Positions 1 through 7,494 of a stretch of DNA of 37,211 nt are shown piece after piece; within the stretch, counting starts at the first letter, position 1; every line of letters begins with the position of its first letter. The notes beneath the pieces were generated by a model, which did not search any database, had not been told where the DNA came from, and saw only the letters and a program-made list of their open reading frames with translations. The stretch comes from Devosia sp. (lineage in GTDB: Bacteria; Pseudomonadota; Alphaproteobacteria; Rhizobiales; Devosiaceae): positions 1-37,211 of the forward strand of contig NZ_JAQGJL010000372.1 in the NCBI RefSeq assembly GCF_028290645.1, given 5' to 3'. Made by a program: the position numbers and the translations under genes.

Positions 1-363
1 CAGCAGCAGCGGCCCCATCTCGGTGATGGTGGTGCGCACCGGGTGCCCCTGCCTCCCGAACAGGTCCCAGAAGATCGTCGGCGACTTGCTCGCCGCATAG
101 TCGGTAAAGCCGATGTCCTCGGCGCGCTTGACCTGCCAGTCCTTCATCTGGCCCATCGCCGCGATGCCCGAAAGGTCGCCCTTGATGTCGGCCGCGAACA
201 CCGGCACCCCCGCCGCCGAGAACCCCTCGGCCATCACCTGCAGCGTCACGGTCTTGCCGGTGCCGGTCGCGCCGGTCACCAGCCCGTGCCGGTTGCCATA
301 CTTCAGCGCCAGGTATTCCGGCCGCGTGCTGCTGCCGAGATAGATCTTGTCGGGAAGGAGCAT
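1..363 (-). CDS. HerA/YjgR-type (DUF853) ATPase, N-terminal part; gene runs off the left edge
   Basis: Translating the minus strand from the ATG at 361-363 gives an open frame to the window edge (121 codons). It starts MLLPDKIYLGSS, followed by a Walker A loop GATGTGKT near residues 31-38 and ADIKGDLSG near residue 58, typical of the bacterial DUF853/YjgR branch of HerA-FtsK ATPases. These are cytosolic P-loop ATPases; their exact role is poorly known. The Walker B and sensor regions lie outside the window, so only the family can be named. The ORF track lists only plus-strand shadows here. Confidence 0.85.
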   Translation of the reverse strand, partial: MLLPDKIYLGSSTRPEYLALKYGNRHGLVTGATGTGKTVTLQVMAEGFSAAGVPVFAADIKGDLSGIAAMGQMKDWQVKRAEDIGFTDYAASKSPTIFWDLFGRQGHPVRTTITEMGPLLL

Positions 364-532
364 GACGCCTCGCTGGATTCGGTGGCCGTGTCTGACTCTA
401 TAGCGGTGCGGGCATGGGGTGCCAAATGAAAGCGCGGCGGCGTGCCGCAGATGAAAGATCGCCTGTGTCCTTGATCGGCCGACCTCTGGCCCTACCTACG
501 ACGGACCAAAAAACATGAGGAGAATCCGAGCC

Positions 533-823
533 ATGAAGTGTCCGATCGATGACGTCGAGCTGGTGATGAGCGACCGCCAGGGCATCGAAATCGACTATTG
601 CCCGAAATGCCGCGGCGTGTGGCTCGATCGCGGCGAACTCGACAAGATCATCGAGCGCTCTGTGACGGTGCCTCAGACACAGCAGCCGCAGCGCGTGGAG
701 GAGCCCCGCCGGGTCGAACCACGCTACGAGGATCGCGACCGCCGCTACGACCAGCACGGCGATCACGGGCGCAAGCCCTACAAGAAGCGCGAGTCCTTCC
801 TGGGCGATTTGTTCGACTTCTAG
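533..823 (+). CDS. Small zinc-ribbon (zf-TFIIB family) protein
   Basis: A 96-residue protein. The N-terminus MKCPID and the later CPKCRGVWLDRGEL (about residues 22-35) form the CxxD...CPxCxGxWLD signature of the zf-TFIIB domain, which binds one zinc ion. The second half is a low-complexity, highly charged tail rich in Arg, Asp, Glu and Tyr, ending in FLGDLFDF. The track starts at the ATG at 515, but AGGAG (about 518-522) lies just before the ATG at 533, and the domain begins there, so 533 is preferred. These proteins are widespread in Alphaproteobacteria and their function is unknown. Confidence 0.85.
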   Translation: MKCPIDDVELVMSDRQGIEIDYCPKCRGVWLDRGELDKIIERSVTVPQTQQPQRVEEPRRVEPRYEDRDRRYDQHGDHGRKPYKKRESFLGDLFDF

Positions 824-884
824 TCCAAGCCATTGTAGCGGGAGCGGTAACTGCGTTTTCCTCACATGGTGGTATGGTGCCTGC

Positions 885-2246
885 ATGCAAATCACCCGTG
901 ACGGAATCCAGAACCCCTCCCGACGCCGGTTGATCGGCGGCCTCGCGGCACTGAGCGTCCTGCCGCTTGCGGGCATCGCGCAGGCCCAGTCGCTCGACCC
1001 GGCAACGCTCAATCTCACGGCGGGCAGCCTCGAGGACCAGAGCGGCGCGCTGCAGGAAGCGCTGCTGCGCGCCGCCGCCGAGGGGCGGAAACTGTTCCTC
1101 CCCTCCGGCGCCTATTACGTGCAGAACCTGCAGGTGCCCAGCAACGTGGTGGTCGAGGGCATTCCCGGCTCCACCATCCTTGCCGCCGCGGGGGAAGCGC
1201 CCCTCTGCCGCATCGCCGGCAGCGCCCATGTCAGCTTCTCGGGCATCACCTTCACCCGCGGCAATGGCGGACCGACGGGCGCCGACCGGGGCCTGCTGGA
1301 GATCGAGGCCAGCGAACACGTCACGCTCAGCAATTGCAGTTTCGTCGGCGGGGCCGCCAACGGCATCGCGATCCGCGATGCGGCCGCCGCTATCCAGGGC
1401 TGCGACTTTACCGGCCACGCCCTCGCCGCGATCTTTTCGATCGACAGCCGCGGCCTCAACATCGCATCCAACCGCGTCGACAAGTGCGGCAATGGCGGCA
1501 TCCTCATCTGGGGCGGCCAGAACCGTCACGATGGCTCGGTGGTCACCGGCAATTCCATCACCGGCATTGGCAGCACCAATGGCGGCAATGGCCAGAACGG
1601 CAACGGAATCAACGTCTTCCGCTGCAACGACGTGGTCGTCGCCAACAACCAGATCGCCGATTGCGCCTTCACCGCGGTGCGCCTCAACTCGACCGGCAAC
1701 GTCTCCGTCACCGGCAATCTCTGCCGCAACTCGGGCGAGGTCGCGATCTTTTCGGAATTCGCCTTTACCGGCTCGGTGATCGCCAACAATGTCATCGACG
1801 GCGCCGCCGCCGGCATCTCGATCACCAATTTCGATTCCGGCGGCCGCCTCGCCGTCTGCTCGGGCAATATCGTGCGCAACATCTACCAGCGCTCCGAGGT
1901 CAACCCCGACACCAAGCCGTGCGGCATCTATGTCGAGGCCGAGACCAGCGTTTATGGCAACAGCATCGACAACGTCCCGGGCATCGGCATCATGGCCGGC
2001 TACGGCAGGTTCCTGCGCAACGTGGTGATCGCCGACAACGTCCTCTATGCCACCCGGACCGGCATCGCCGTCAGCGTCGTCCAGAACCCCGCCCCCGGCC
2101 CGGTCTCGATCACCGGCAACATCATCAGCGCCCCCCTCGACTTCGCCATCGTCGGCATGGAATGGGACAAGGTGGTGGTCGAGGACCTCGTCAGGGACGC
2201 GGCGAGGTATCCGCATGTGACGGTGGCGGATAACAGGGTGAGCTAG
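885..2246 (+). CDS. Tat-exported right-handed beta-helix protein (TIGR03808 family)
   Basis: A 453-residue protein. It opens with a twin-arginine signal, SRRRLIGG, followed by a hydrophobic stretch and an AQA cleavage region near residues 34-36, so it is expected to be exported folded to the periplasm. The remainder consists of repeated short strands with ITGN, IANN and VTGN turns, as in parallel beta-helix (pectin-lyase-like) proteins. Length and signal match the twin-arginine repetitive protein family TIGR03808. No catalytic residue set could be identified; many beta-helix proteins act on polysaccharides, but a substrate cannot be named. It appears to be a single-gene unit. Confidence 0.85.
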   Translation: MQITRDGIQNPSRRRLIGGLAALSVLPLAGIAQAQSLDPATLNLTAGSLEDQSGALQEALLRAAAEGRKLFLPSGAYYVQNLQVPSNVVVEGIPGSTILAAAGEAPLCRIAGSAHVSFSGITFTRGNGGPTGADRGLLEIEASEHVTLSNCSFVGGAANGIAIRDAAAAIQGCDFTGHALAAIFSIDSRGLNIASNRVDKCGNGGILIWGGQNRHDGSVVTGNSITGIGSTNGGNGQNGNGINVFRCNDVVVANNQIADCAFTAVRLNSTGNVSVTGNLCRNSGEVAIFSEFAFTGSVIANNVIDGAAAGISITNFDSGGRLAVCSGNIVRNIYQRSEVNPDTKPCGIYVEAETSVYGNSIDNVPGIGIMAGYGRFLRNVVIADNVLYATRTGIAVSVVQNPAPGPVSITGNIISAPLDFAIVGMEWDKVVVEDLVRDAARYPHVTVADNRVS

Positions 2247-2411
2247 GCGGACCGCGCTGAGGACCGGTCTAACCACCTACTCAGGGGGTGGAGCTTATCG
2301 AAGGTCGCTCAGCCGCGCGGTTACAACACTTTTGGCGCCATTCTGGCGTTTCTGTTGAAACCATTGTCGCGCAGCAATTGCCGGCTGCGGCCCGGTACCG
2401 TAGTGCCAATC

Positions 2412-2441
2412 TTGTATCGCTTCGCCGGCTCGGACTATGAT
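2412..2441 (+). promoter_or_regulatory. Probable promoter of the hicB-like/hicA pair
   Basis: TTGTAT (2412-2417) and TATGAT (2436-2441) are separated by 18 bases, a good sigma70-type spacing. Transcription would start near 2448, just before the ribosome binding site GGAG at 2457-2460 and the ATG at 2466. This also argues against the upstream start at 2355 in the ORF track. Confidence 0.5.
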
Positions 2442-2465
2442 TGGGTTGACTTGCTGGAGCGCCGA

Positions 2466-2711
2466 ATGACCAAGAAGTACGTGGTCAATGCCTTCTGGGA
2501 CGATGAAGCGAAGGTTTGGGTCGCCACGAGCGACGACATCCCCGGCCTCACAACCGAGGCTCGCACCCTCGATGCACTTGTCGCGCGAGTTAACGCGGTT
2601 GCTCCCGAGCTCCTTGATGACAACGCTCATCTGATCCGCGGTGGCCGGACGCCGGACGAGCAGATCTCAGTGCAAATTCTGTCCTACGTTGACGCCTCGC
2701 ACGCCGCATAG
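2466..2711 (+). CDS. HicB-like antitoxin, DUF1902 family
   Basis: An 81-residue protein. MTKKYVVNAFWDDEAKVW followed by VATSDDIPGLTTEA is the typical N-terminal sheet of DUF1902/HicB-type partial RNase H folds, which bind and neutralise HicA-type toxins. The start at 2466 has GGAG 5 bases upstream and fits the promoter; the track start at 2355 adds an unrelated extension. Its stop codon directly abuts the hicA start (zero spacing), which indicates translational coupling. Unlike many HicB proteins, no C-terminal DNA-binding helix-turn-helix is visible, so autoregulation, if any, would need another route. The antitoxin-first order is the less common hic arrangement. Confidence 0.8.
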   Translation: MTKKYVVNAFWDDEAKVWVATSDDIPGLTTEARTLDALVARVNAVAPELLDDNAHLIRGGRTPDEQISVQILSYVDASHAA

Positions 2712-2909
2712 ATGGTCCGGGGCTTCTACCCCCAGATCGTCGATGCGCTGAAGGCTGCCGGCTATTCCTTCAAGCGCCACGGAAAGGGTGACCACGAAAT
2801 CTGGCATAACCCGGCGACCAATAAGTCGGTGGCCGTGGATCGGGGATCGCTCTCCCGCCACTCCGCCAATGGGGTCATGAAGCAGGCTGGCATCGGTAAG
2901 CGCTTCTAG
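2712..2909 (+). CDS. hicA: HicA-type toxin (mRNA interferase)
   Basis: A 65-residue protein of normal HicA length. It has the double-stranded-RNA-binding-like HicA pattern: an N-terminal helix VDALKAAGYSFKRHGKGDHEI, where the His of GDHEIW is the expected catalytic histidine, then strands with a conserved Pro (WHNP) and a C-terminal helix NGVMKQAGI. HicA proteins cleave mRNA during stress when freed from the antitoxin. The gene starts on the base after the antitoxin stop codon. All expected residues are visible, so it looks intact. Confidence 0.85.
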   Translation: MVRGFYPQIVDALKAAGYSFKRHGKGDHEIWHNPATNKSVAVDRGSLSRHSANGVMKQAGIGKRF

Positions 2910-2913
2910 CCCC

Positions 2914-4383
2914 TCACCCATCCAGCCCCAGCGGGTCCGCATCCAGTGGCCACATCGGTCGCGGCACCCGCTTGAACGGCAGTGCCGACCAGTCCGGGTT
3001 GCTCGTGCCCGGCGTCGCGACGAACAACTGTTTCCGTGTATTGTCGACGAACAGGTCCTTGTGCTTGTAGAGGTTCTTGATCGAGACGACCTGCTTGTCG
3101 TCGAAGCTGATGCCGTGCAGCGTCAAGAGGCTCAGCGAATAGAGGTTGGTGCGGAGCGTCGTCAGCAGCACCTCGATGCCCTCGACCCGCACCACGGCGA
3201 CGTCGCCGATATCGATCCGCTCGTCGGCGAGGTGATCCTGCCAGGCGTTGCGCTTGAGGAACAGCACCTCGGCATCGGCGTCGTGCGCAGGCCCCGAATG
3301 CGGCTCGTACTTGCCGCCGATGCGCAGCTTCAGCTTGCCGCCGACGCCAACCTGGAAGCAGATGTTGACTGCCAGCGGGTCCCAGAGCGGCGCGATCGCG
3401 GCGTTGCGGATGCCGGCATCGATGAAGGCCTTCAGCACATAGGTCGTATCGCCCGGCGCGCCGCTGCCGATCTGGTCCGCCGTGTCGGCGATCAGCAGCG
3501 GCTTCTCGCCCTTGATCTTCGCCTCCTCGATCGCCTCCGCGAACGGGGTAAACGGCAGCGTCGCCTCCTTGCGGATGCGGTAGAACCACTCCCCGAACCG
3601 CTTCGCCGCCTCCGCGGCGACACCCATGTCGCCATCGGCAATGGCAAGCATCTTGGCTCCCGCCAGCGGCACATCGGCCCAAGGGAAGCCGTGGTTGAGC
3701 GACAGCGACAGGATGCCGTCCTTGCCCTCGGCCTCGATGATCGCCTTGGAGAACTCGATCATCGGGCCCTCCATGGTGGTCGGGAACAGGCCCATCGACT
3801 TGCAGTCGAACAGAGCCATCTTCGGGTCGATCTCGCCCGCGAGCAGCCGCTTCATCAGCTCGAACAGGTCATGCGCCCGCTCGGCATGGTCGATATGCGG
3901 ATAGGTCTTGTAGATGACGATCAGGTCGGACGCGTCGACGATGGTGTTGTCGACATGCCCGTGCAGATCGAGCTCGACGCCGATCTTCGTGCGCTTCCCG
4001 ACCTGCTGGCGGATGCGCGTTACGAGGTCCCCCTCGCAGTCGTCATAGCCGTCCGCCACCATCGCGCCATGCAGATAGAGCAGCACCGCGTCGACCTCCC
4101 CCGCTGCCGCGAGATCGCCGAGGATGCGGTCGCGCATCGCCTCGTAGTCCTTGCGAACCGTCGGCCCCGCCGGATTGGCGAATGCGAAGAGGCTCTGGAC
4201 GACCTCCCAGCCCTCCTCGCGCCCCCGCTCGAGCCAGATCTGGCCTGGCGAGGTCCACGGCGAAGCCGGAAACGTCTCGATGTTGCCTTCGGCCCACAGG
4301 CAGGCCTTGAAGTCGTCGAGCCCGGTCGGAAACGACGCGAAAGTATTGGTTTCCGTGCCCAGGGTGGCGATGAACAGGCGCAT
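2914..4383 (-). CDS. M81 family metallopeptidase (MlrC-like)
   Basis: A 489-residue protein of full family length. The N-terminus MRLFIATLGTETNTFA matches the M81/MlrC start, and probable metal or active-site segments follow: LYLHGAMVADGYDDCEGD (near residues 103-120), ELDLHGHVDN and YPHIDHAERA. MlrC was first described in microcystin degradation, but most members sit beside peptide or amino-acid uptake genes and probably hydrolyse small cyclic or modified peptides. It ends 4 bases from the convergent hicA stop. The asparaginase gene lies upstream on the same strand, so the two may be cotranscribed. The actual substrate is unknown. Confidence 0.85.
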   Translation of the reverse strand: MRLFIATLGTETNTFASFPTGLDDFKACLWAEGNIETFPASPWTSPGQIWLERGREEGWEVVQSLFAFANPAGPTVRKDYEAMRDRILGDLAAAGEVDAVLLYLHGAMVADGYDDCEGDLVTRIRQQVGKRTKIGVELDLHGHVDNTIVDASDLIVIYKTYPHIDHAERAHDLFELMKRLLAGEIDPKMALFDCKSMGLFPTTMEGPMIEFSKAIIEAEGKDGILSLSLNHGFPWADVPLAGAKMLAIADGDMGVAAEAAKRFGEWFYRIRKEATLPFTPFAEAIEEAKIKGEKPLLIADTADQIGSGAPGDTTYVLKAFIDAGIRNAAIAPLWDPLAVNICFQVGVGGKLKLRIGGKYEPHSGPAHDADAEVLFLKRNAWQDHLADERIDIGDVAVVRVEGIEVLLTTLRTNLYSLSLLTLHGISFDDKQVVSIKNLYKHKDLFVDNTRKQLFVATPGTSNPDWSALPFKRVPRPMWPLDADPLGLDG

Positions 4384-4489
4384 GCGGCGGACTCCCCTCA
4401 GATTGCCGACAACCTAGGGACCCGTCTGCCGACCGGTCAACGTCCCGGTGTTCCGCCGCAAGGAACGCGGCACCCAAACCCCGTGTGAA

Positions 4490-5500
4490 TCAGTGCCGCA
4501 GCGTACCAGCCGCCCGCATCTCGCCGACGACGAACCCGCGCACGTTCTTGACCCCCTGCCGCGCGAAGCGCTCGAGCACAAGCTGCTGGATGTCATCCGG
4601 CTCGGCGAACTCGAGCAGCAGGTTGGCGACCAGTGTCTGGCTCGCCAGCATGTTGCCGTCGTCGATCTTCAGCGCATAGCCCCAGCCCTTGTCGCGGATG
4701 GCGCCGCATTGCACGCCCTCGGCGCCGCCCTTCTGCATGACGCGGCCACCGAACGCCTCCATCACCAGCGTATCCAGATGCCCGGTTCCCGCCACCAGCA
4801 GCGGGTGCGAAGTCGCTGCGTCGAAGATGCGGTTGGCCGCGCTCGCCAACTCCTCCGGCAGTCCCTCGCCCGTTGCCATCCGTGCAAAGCCCCGCGCAAA
4901 ACCGGATAGCGGCGCCGCCCAGGTCGGGATCGAGCAGCCATCGGTGCCGCAGCGATCCTCGCTCAAGGGCTCGCCGATCACCGTCTCGATCGCCTGTCGC
5001 ACCGCCACCTGCACCGGGTGCCCGCGCGTCACGTAGTCATGCGTGTCGACGCCCAGCGCCCGCGCCACGCTCAGCATGCCCGAGTGCTTGCCCGAGCAGT
5101 TATTGTGCAGCTGGCTCGGCTCGAGCCCTGCCCGGCGCAGCGCCTCGCGCGCCCGCGCATTGCTCGGCTGGTGCGCGCCGCATTCGAGGTCATCGGCGCC
5201 GAGCCCGAGATGGCCGAGGAAATGCGTCACGCCAAGCACATGCACGTCCTCGCCATGGTGCGATGCACAGGCCAGCGCCAGTTCCTCGTCGCTCAGCCCG
5301 AACCGGTCAATGGCACCCGAAGTCACCATCGCCAGAGCCTGCATCGATTTGATCGCCGAGCGCGGGAACACCGGCCGCGAGATGTCACCGGCCGAGGCGA
5401 TGATATTGCCCTTCGCGTCCGAGACGACGAACGCCGCCCGGTGGCGGTTCTCGACGAAGTTACCGCGCGTCTGTTCGATGAGGATAGGGTTGGCGTCCAC
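4490..5500 (-). CDS. Type II-like asparaginase family protein (COG4448)
   Basis: About 336 residues from the GTG at 5498-5500. The sequence after the start, VDANPILIEQTRG, followed by FPRSAIKSMQALAM, CASHHGEDVHV, HNNCSGKHSGML and GTDGCSIPTWA, matches the asparaginase_II family (Rhizobium etli AnsA-type), predicted to hydrolyse L-asparagine to aspartate and ammonia. The track begins at a TTG at 5563, but that start lies upstream of a terminator hairpin (5511-5552), so translation would read through it, and the family alignment begins near VDANPI. The gene precedes the M81 peptidase on the same strand. Confidence 0.85.
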   Translation of the reverse strand: MDANPILIEQTRGNFVENRHRAAFVVSDAKGNIIASAGDISRPVFPRSAIKSMQALAMVTSGAIDRFGLSDEELALACASHHGEDVHVLGVTHFLGHLGLGADDLECGAHQPSNARAREALRRAGLEPSQLHNNCSGKHSGMLSVARALGVDTHDYVTRGHPVQVAVRQAIETVIGEPLSEDRCGTDGCSIPTWAAPLSGFARGFARMATGEGLPEELASAANRIFDAATSHPLLVAGTGHLDTLVMEAFGGRVMQKGGAEGVQCGAIRDKGWGYALKIDDGNMLASQTLVANLLLEFAEPDDIQQLVLERFARQGVKNVRGFVVGEMRAAGTLRH

Positions 5501-5510
5501 GACTGACTCG

Positions 5511-5552
5511 AAAGAAAATGGCCCGGAGGTTCCTCTAGGAAACCGTCCGGGC
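5511..5552 (-). terminator. Rho-independent terminator after the SH3 gene
   Basis: On the minus strand, GGCCCGGA and TCCGGGCC arms (plus-strand 5520-5552) form a long GC-rich hairpin followed by ATTTTCTTT. It lies after the SH3 gene and directly before the asparaginase start, so it separates them. It could alternatively act as an attenuator for the asparaginase gene. Confidence 0.65.
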
Positions 5553-5649
5553 CGCGAAGTCAATCTACTGGAGGTCAGTCAGGCACGTGCATGGGAGGCG
5601 GTAGAAGCCTGCCGCGCCGTTTGGAGCAACGCGGCGGGAAATCGGGGGA

Positions 5650-5991
5650 TCAGATGTCCCAGTCGTGGGCGAGCTTCAGGAACCGGGCGTTCACCCAGCC
5701 CCTGGTTTCCTGCTGCTCGACGAGGCACCAGTCCGAGCCGCCCTGCGGCGCAATGATGCAGCGTTCGACCCAGACGCTGGTCCTGGGTTCGAACTCGCCG
5801 ACCTTCTGGGAGTACGAGGCGGGCCACTTGCGGGCGTTCAGCGTGTCCCACTTCTTGACGCCGACGATGTGAGCGGGGGTCTCGACGTCATAGCCGGCGG
5901 CCATGACCGGCTGGATGGCGAAGGCGGCGGCGCCGGCGATGATCAGACCCGCAAGGGTCGCGACCAGCAGCTTCTCATGGGTCTTGTTCAT
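5650..5991 (-). CDS. Exported SH3-domain protein
   Basis: A 113-residue protein from the ATG at 5989-5991, chosen because GAGAGGA lies about 7 bases upstream and a signal peptide follows (MNKTHEKLLVATLAGLII... ending VMAAGYD). The mature part reads like one bacterial SH3 (SH3_3) domain: KKWDTLNARKWPASYSQKVG, then a CIIAPQ...DWCLVE segment with two cysteines that may form a disulfide, then GWVNARFLKL. Bacterial SH3 domains of this kind usually bind peptidoglycan or periplasmic partners. The track extends the ORF to 6084 without support. It stands alone, bounded by terminators on both sides. Confidence 0.75.
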   Translation of the reverse strand: MNKTHEKLLVATLAGLIIAGAAAFAIQPVMAAGYDVETPAHIVGVKKWDTLNARKWPASYSQKVGEFEPRTSVWVERCIIAPQGGSDWCLVEQQETRGWVNARFLKLAHDWDI

Positions 5992-6107
5992 TTGGCGTCC
6001 TCTCGGGACCGGGGTGTCGATCTGTTGGGCCGACCTTGCCCCACCCCGATTGAACCCCCTCTGAGCCGGCCATTCAGAAACCATTCATCGGCAGGGCAAT
6101 CCGGCGG

Positions 6108-6148
6108 CAGAAATAAGGAGGGCGGGGACCGCAGCTCCCGTCCTCCCT
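6108..6148 (-). terminator. Terminator after the first small secreted paralogue
   Basis: The minus strand reads AGGGAGGACGGGA, a short loop, then TCCCCGCCCTCCT followed by TATTTCT: a strong hairpin with a T-rich tail, placed just after the stop codon at 6165. A very similar hairpin follows the third paralogue (7436-7478). Confidence 0.65.
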
Positions 6149-6164
6149 GTACGAGTCCACTGCG

Positions 6165-6545
6165 TCAATTGCTCATGCGATGGACGTAGAGGCTGATAGC
6201 GTTCTGGCCCATCATCTGCACGGCGAACACGTCGATGGGGAAATAACCCCAGCGGTGCAGTTCCCTGACCAGCACAGGATTGTTGCGGATGGCCCCGCGC
6301 AGGTGCCATGCGTTGCCGTCCTCGGTGTTCATCATGTCGGTATGGGGGCACACCTCGACGACCCAGACGCCCTGCCGGCGGTCGATCCCGGTTACTTCAG
6401 CGGGCGACACGTGCGGCAGATACCCCATGTCGTTGCCGCAAGGGCGAGGCTCGAGCGGTGATATCGTTGATTGACCCACAGCGGGAAGAATAAAGGCAGA
6501 CGTCAGGGTAGCTGCGGCCAGGGCGGCCAAGGCAAGCTTGTTCAT
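6165..6545 (-). CDS. Small secreted protein of unknown function, paralogue A
   Basis: A 126-residue protein starting at the ATG at 6543-6545, with AAGGAG 6 bases upstream. A signal peptide (MNKLALAALAAATLTSAF..., cleavage near VGQ) precedes a domain of roughly 90 residues. The domain is shared with the two next genes: CGNDMGYLPHVSPAEVTGID, VWVVEVCP, DGNAW, VLVREL...GYF..DVFAVQMMG and LYVH. Two cysteines are conserved in all three copies and probably form a disulfide in the periplasm or outside the cell. I do not recognise the family. It is the most divergent of the three: HRWGYFPIDVF replaces the RKGYFSDDVF type. Confidence 0.75.
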   Translation of the reverse strand: MNKLALAALAAATLTSAFILPAVGQSTISPLEPRPCGNDMGYLPHVSPAEVTGIDRRQGVWVVEVCPHTDMMNTEDGNAWHLRGAIRNNPVLVRELHRWGYFPIDVFAVQMMGQNAISLYVHRMSN

Positions 6546-6598
6546 TTCAGTCTCCTTGTGTGTGCGGCTGGGGCACCGCGTGACAGTCCTTTCGATGC

Positions 6599-6612
6599 GA
6601 GGCGTGCGCCTC
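6599..6612. promoter_or_regulatory. Palindromic operator-like site, copy A
   Basis: GAGGCGTGCGCCTC is an inverted repeat (GAGGCG-N2-CGCCTC) about 53 bases upstream of the paralogue A start codon. The same element occurs at the same place upstream of paralogues B (7253-7266) and C (7969-7982), with changes outside the core. Confidence 0.45.
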
Positions 6613-6680
6613 AGGTTGACGCTCGCCATCAGCATGCGCTTCGGCCGTCAAACTGGCCGTGACATACGTCAATCCGGTGG

Positions 6681-6709
6681 GTGACGGGCAGCGCAGGAAT
6701 TGCCCTAGG
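6681..6709 (+). promoter_or_regulatory. Orphan promoter-like copy A, plus strand
   Basis: GTGACG-N17-CCTAGG aligns in position with the likely promoter of the epimerase gene (8047-8075). It points into the 3' end of paralogue B, where no plus-strand gene exists. It is probably a relic of the tandem duplication. Confidence 0.3.
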
Positions 6710-6823
6710 TTGCGCGCAACTCACGCAAATGCCGCAGCCTGCCACGTCGCCGGCAACGGAAACGTCGCCTTCGCCGCGAGCAAAACTGTGCGCCGCCCGA
6801 CGAGGAGTAGCGATCGGCTGCCT

Positions 6824-7198
6824 TCAGAACGCGAAGCGGTGCACGTAGAGATTGATGGTGTTCTCGCCCATCATCTGCACTGCAAATACGTCGTCGCTGA
6901 AATAGCCCTTGCGCTGCAGTGCCCTGACCAGCACCGCGTTGCTGCGGATGGCGCCCCGGACGTGCGCCGCGTTGCCGTCGGAGCGCATGAAGTGGGATCT
7001 GGGGCAAATCTCGGTGACCCAGACGCGGTGCTCGACGTCGATTCCAAGCACTTCGGCGGGGGATACGGGCCTCAGGTAGCCGAGTTCGTCATCGCAGAAA
7101 TGCTCCCGCGATTCACGTTCGCTCTGTGCAAGGGTGGGGAGAACAGTAGAAGACGTCAGCATGGCTATGGCCAGGGCGGCCAGTGCAAGCTTGTTCAT
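6824..7198 (-). CDS. Small secreted protein of unknown function, paralogue B
   Basis: A 124-residue protein with AAGGAG before the ATG at 7196-7198. The signal peptide MNKLALAALAIAMLTSST is nearly the same as in paralogue A. The mature part carries the shared domain: CDDELGYLRPVSPAEVLGID, VWVTEICP, MRSDGNAAHVRGAI, RKGYFSDDVFAVQMMG and LYVH. It is close in sequence to paralogue C in the core. The leader from the start codon back through the palindrome is also duplicated. No terminator hairpin like those after A and C was seen downstream of B. Confidence 0.75.
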   Translation of the reverse strand: MNKLALAALAIAMLTSSTVLPTLAQSERESREHFCDDELGYLRPVSPAEVLGIDVEHRVWVTEICPRSHFMRSDGNAAHVRGAIRSNAVLVRALQRKGYFSDDVFAVQMMGENTINLYVHRFAF

Positions 7199-7252
7199 TT
7201 CAGTCTCCTTGTTTGTGCGGCTTCGGGTTACCGCGTGCCAGTCCTTTCAAGG

Positions 7253-7266
7253 TGGGCGTACGCCTC
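7253..7266. promoter_or_regulatory. Palindromic operator-like site, copy B
   Basis: TGGGCGTACGCCTC contains the perfect palindrome GGCGTACGCC and lies at the same distance upstream of paralogue B as the sites of A and C do from theirs. Confidence 0.4.
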
Positions 7267-7333
7267 TCGTTGATGCTTTGATAAACATGCTCCGCGGCAA
7301 CCGGTTCGTCCGTGACATCCGTCATTGCGCCTC

Positions 7334-7362
7334 GCGACGGAAAGTGCCCGGCGGGTGCTGGG
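7334..7362 (+). promoter_or_regulatory. Orphan promoter-like copy B, plus strand
   Basis: GCGACG-N17-GCTGGG, followed by TTCGGCGCAAATCAC, is nearly identical in layout to the epimerase promoter (GTGACA-N17-GCTAGG, TTCGGCGCAAATCAC). The -35 and -10 boxes are degraded, and no plus-strand gene follows. Confidence 0.3.
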
Positions 7363-7435
7363 TTCGGCGCAAATCACATCGGACGACGTAGGCTTCGGCC
7401 AGTGGCCCTCGCCCTCCTCGCCGCCATCCCGACCG

Positions 7436-7478
7436 CAGAAACGAGGAGGGCGGGAACCGCGGCCCCCGCCCTTCCCTC
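7436..7478 (-). terminator. Terminator after paralogue C
   Basis: On the minus strand, GAGGGAAGGGCGGG, a GC loop and CCCGCCCTC form a hairpin followed by CTCGTTTC. It sits just past the stop codon of paralogue C and resembles the one after paralogue A, so the terminator seems to have been duplicated with the gene. Confidence 0.55.
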
Positions 7479-7494
7479 AACTCGATCGACTGGT

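Noticed and set aside
648-2276. 542-aa minus-strand ORF
   Set aside because: Shadow of the Tat-exported beta-helix gene: Asp/Ala/Gly-rich translation, no family signature, no ribosome binding site.
2295-2630. 111-aa minus-strand ORF over the hicB-like gene
   Set aside because: Antisense to a clearly recognised DUF1902 gene with promoter and ribosome binding site; the translation has no known motif.
3061-4488. 475-aa plus-strand ORF
   Set aside because: Antisense of the M81 peptidase gene; composed of Leu/Arg/Asp/Val-rich sequence typical of high-GC shadows.
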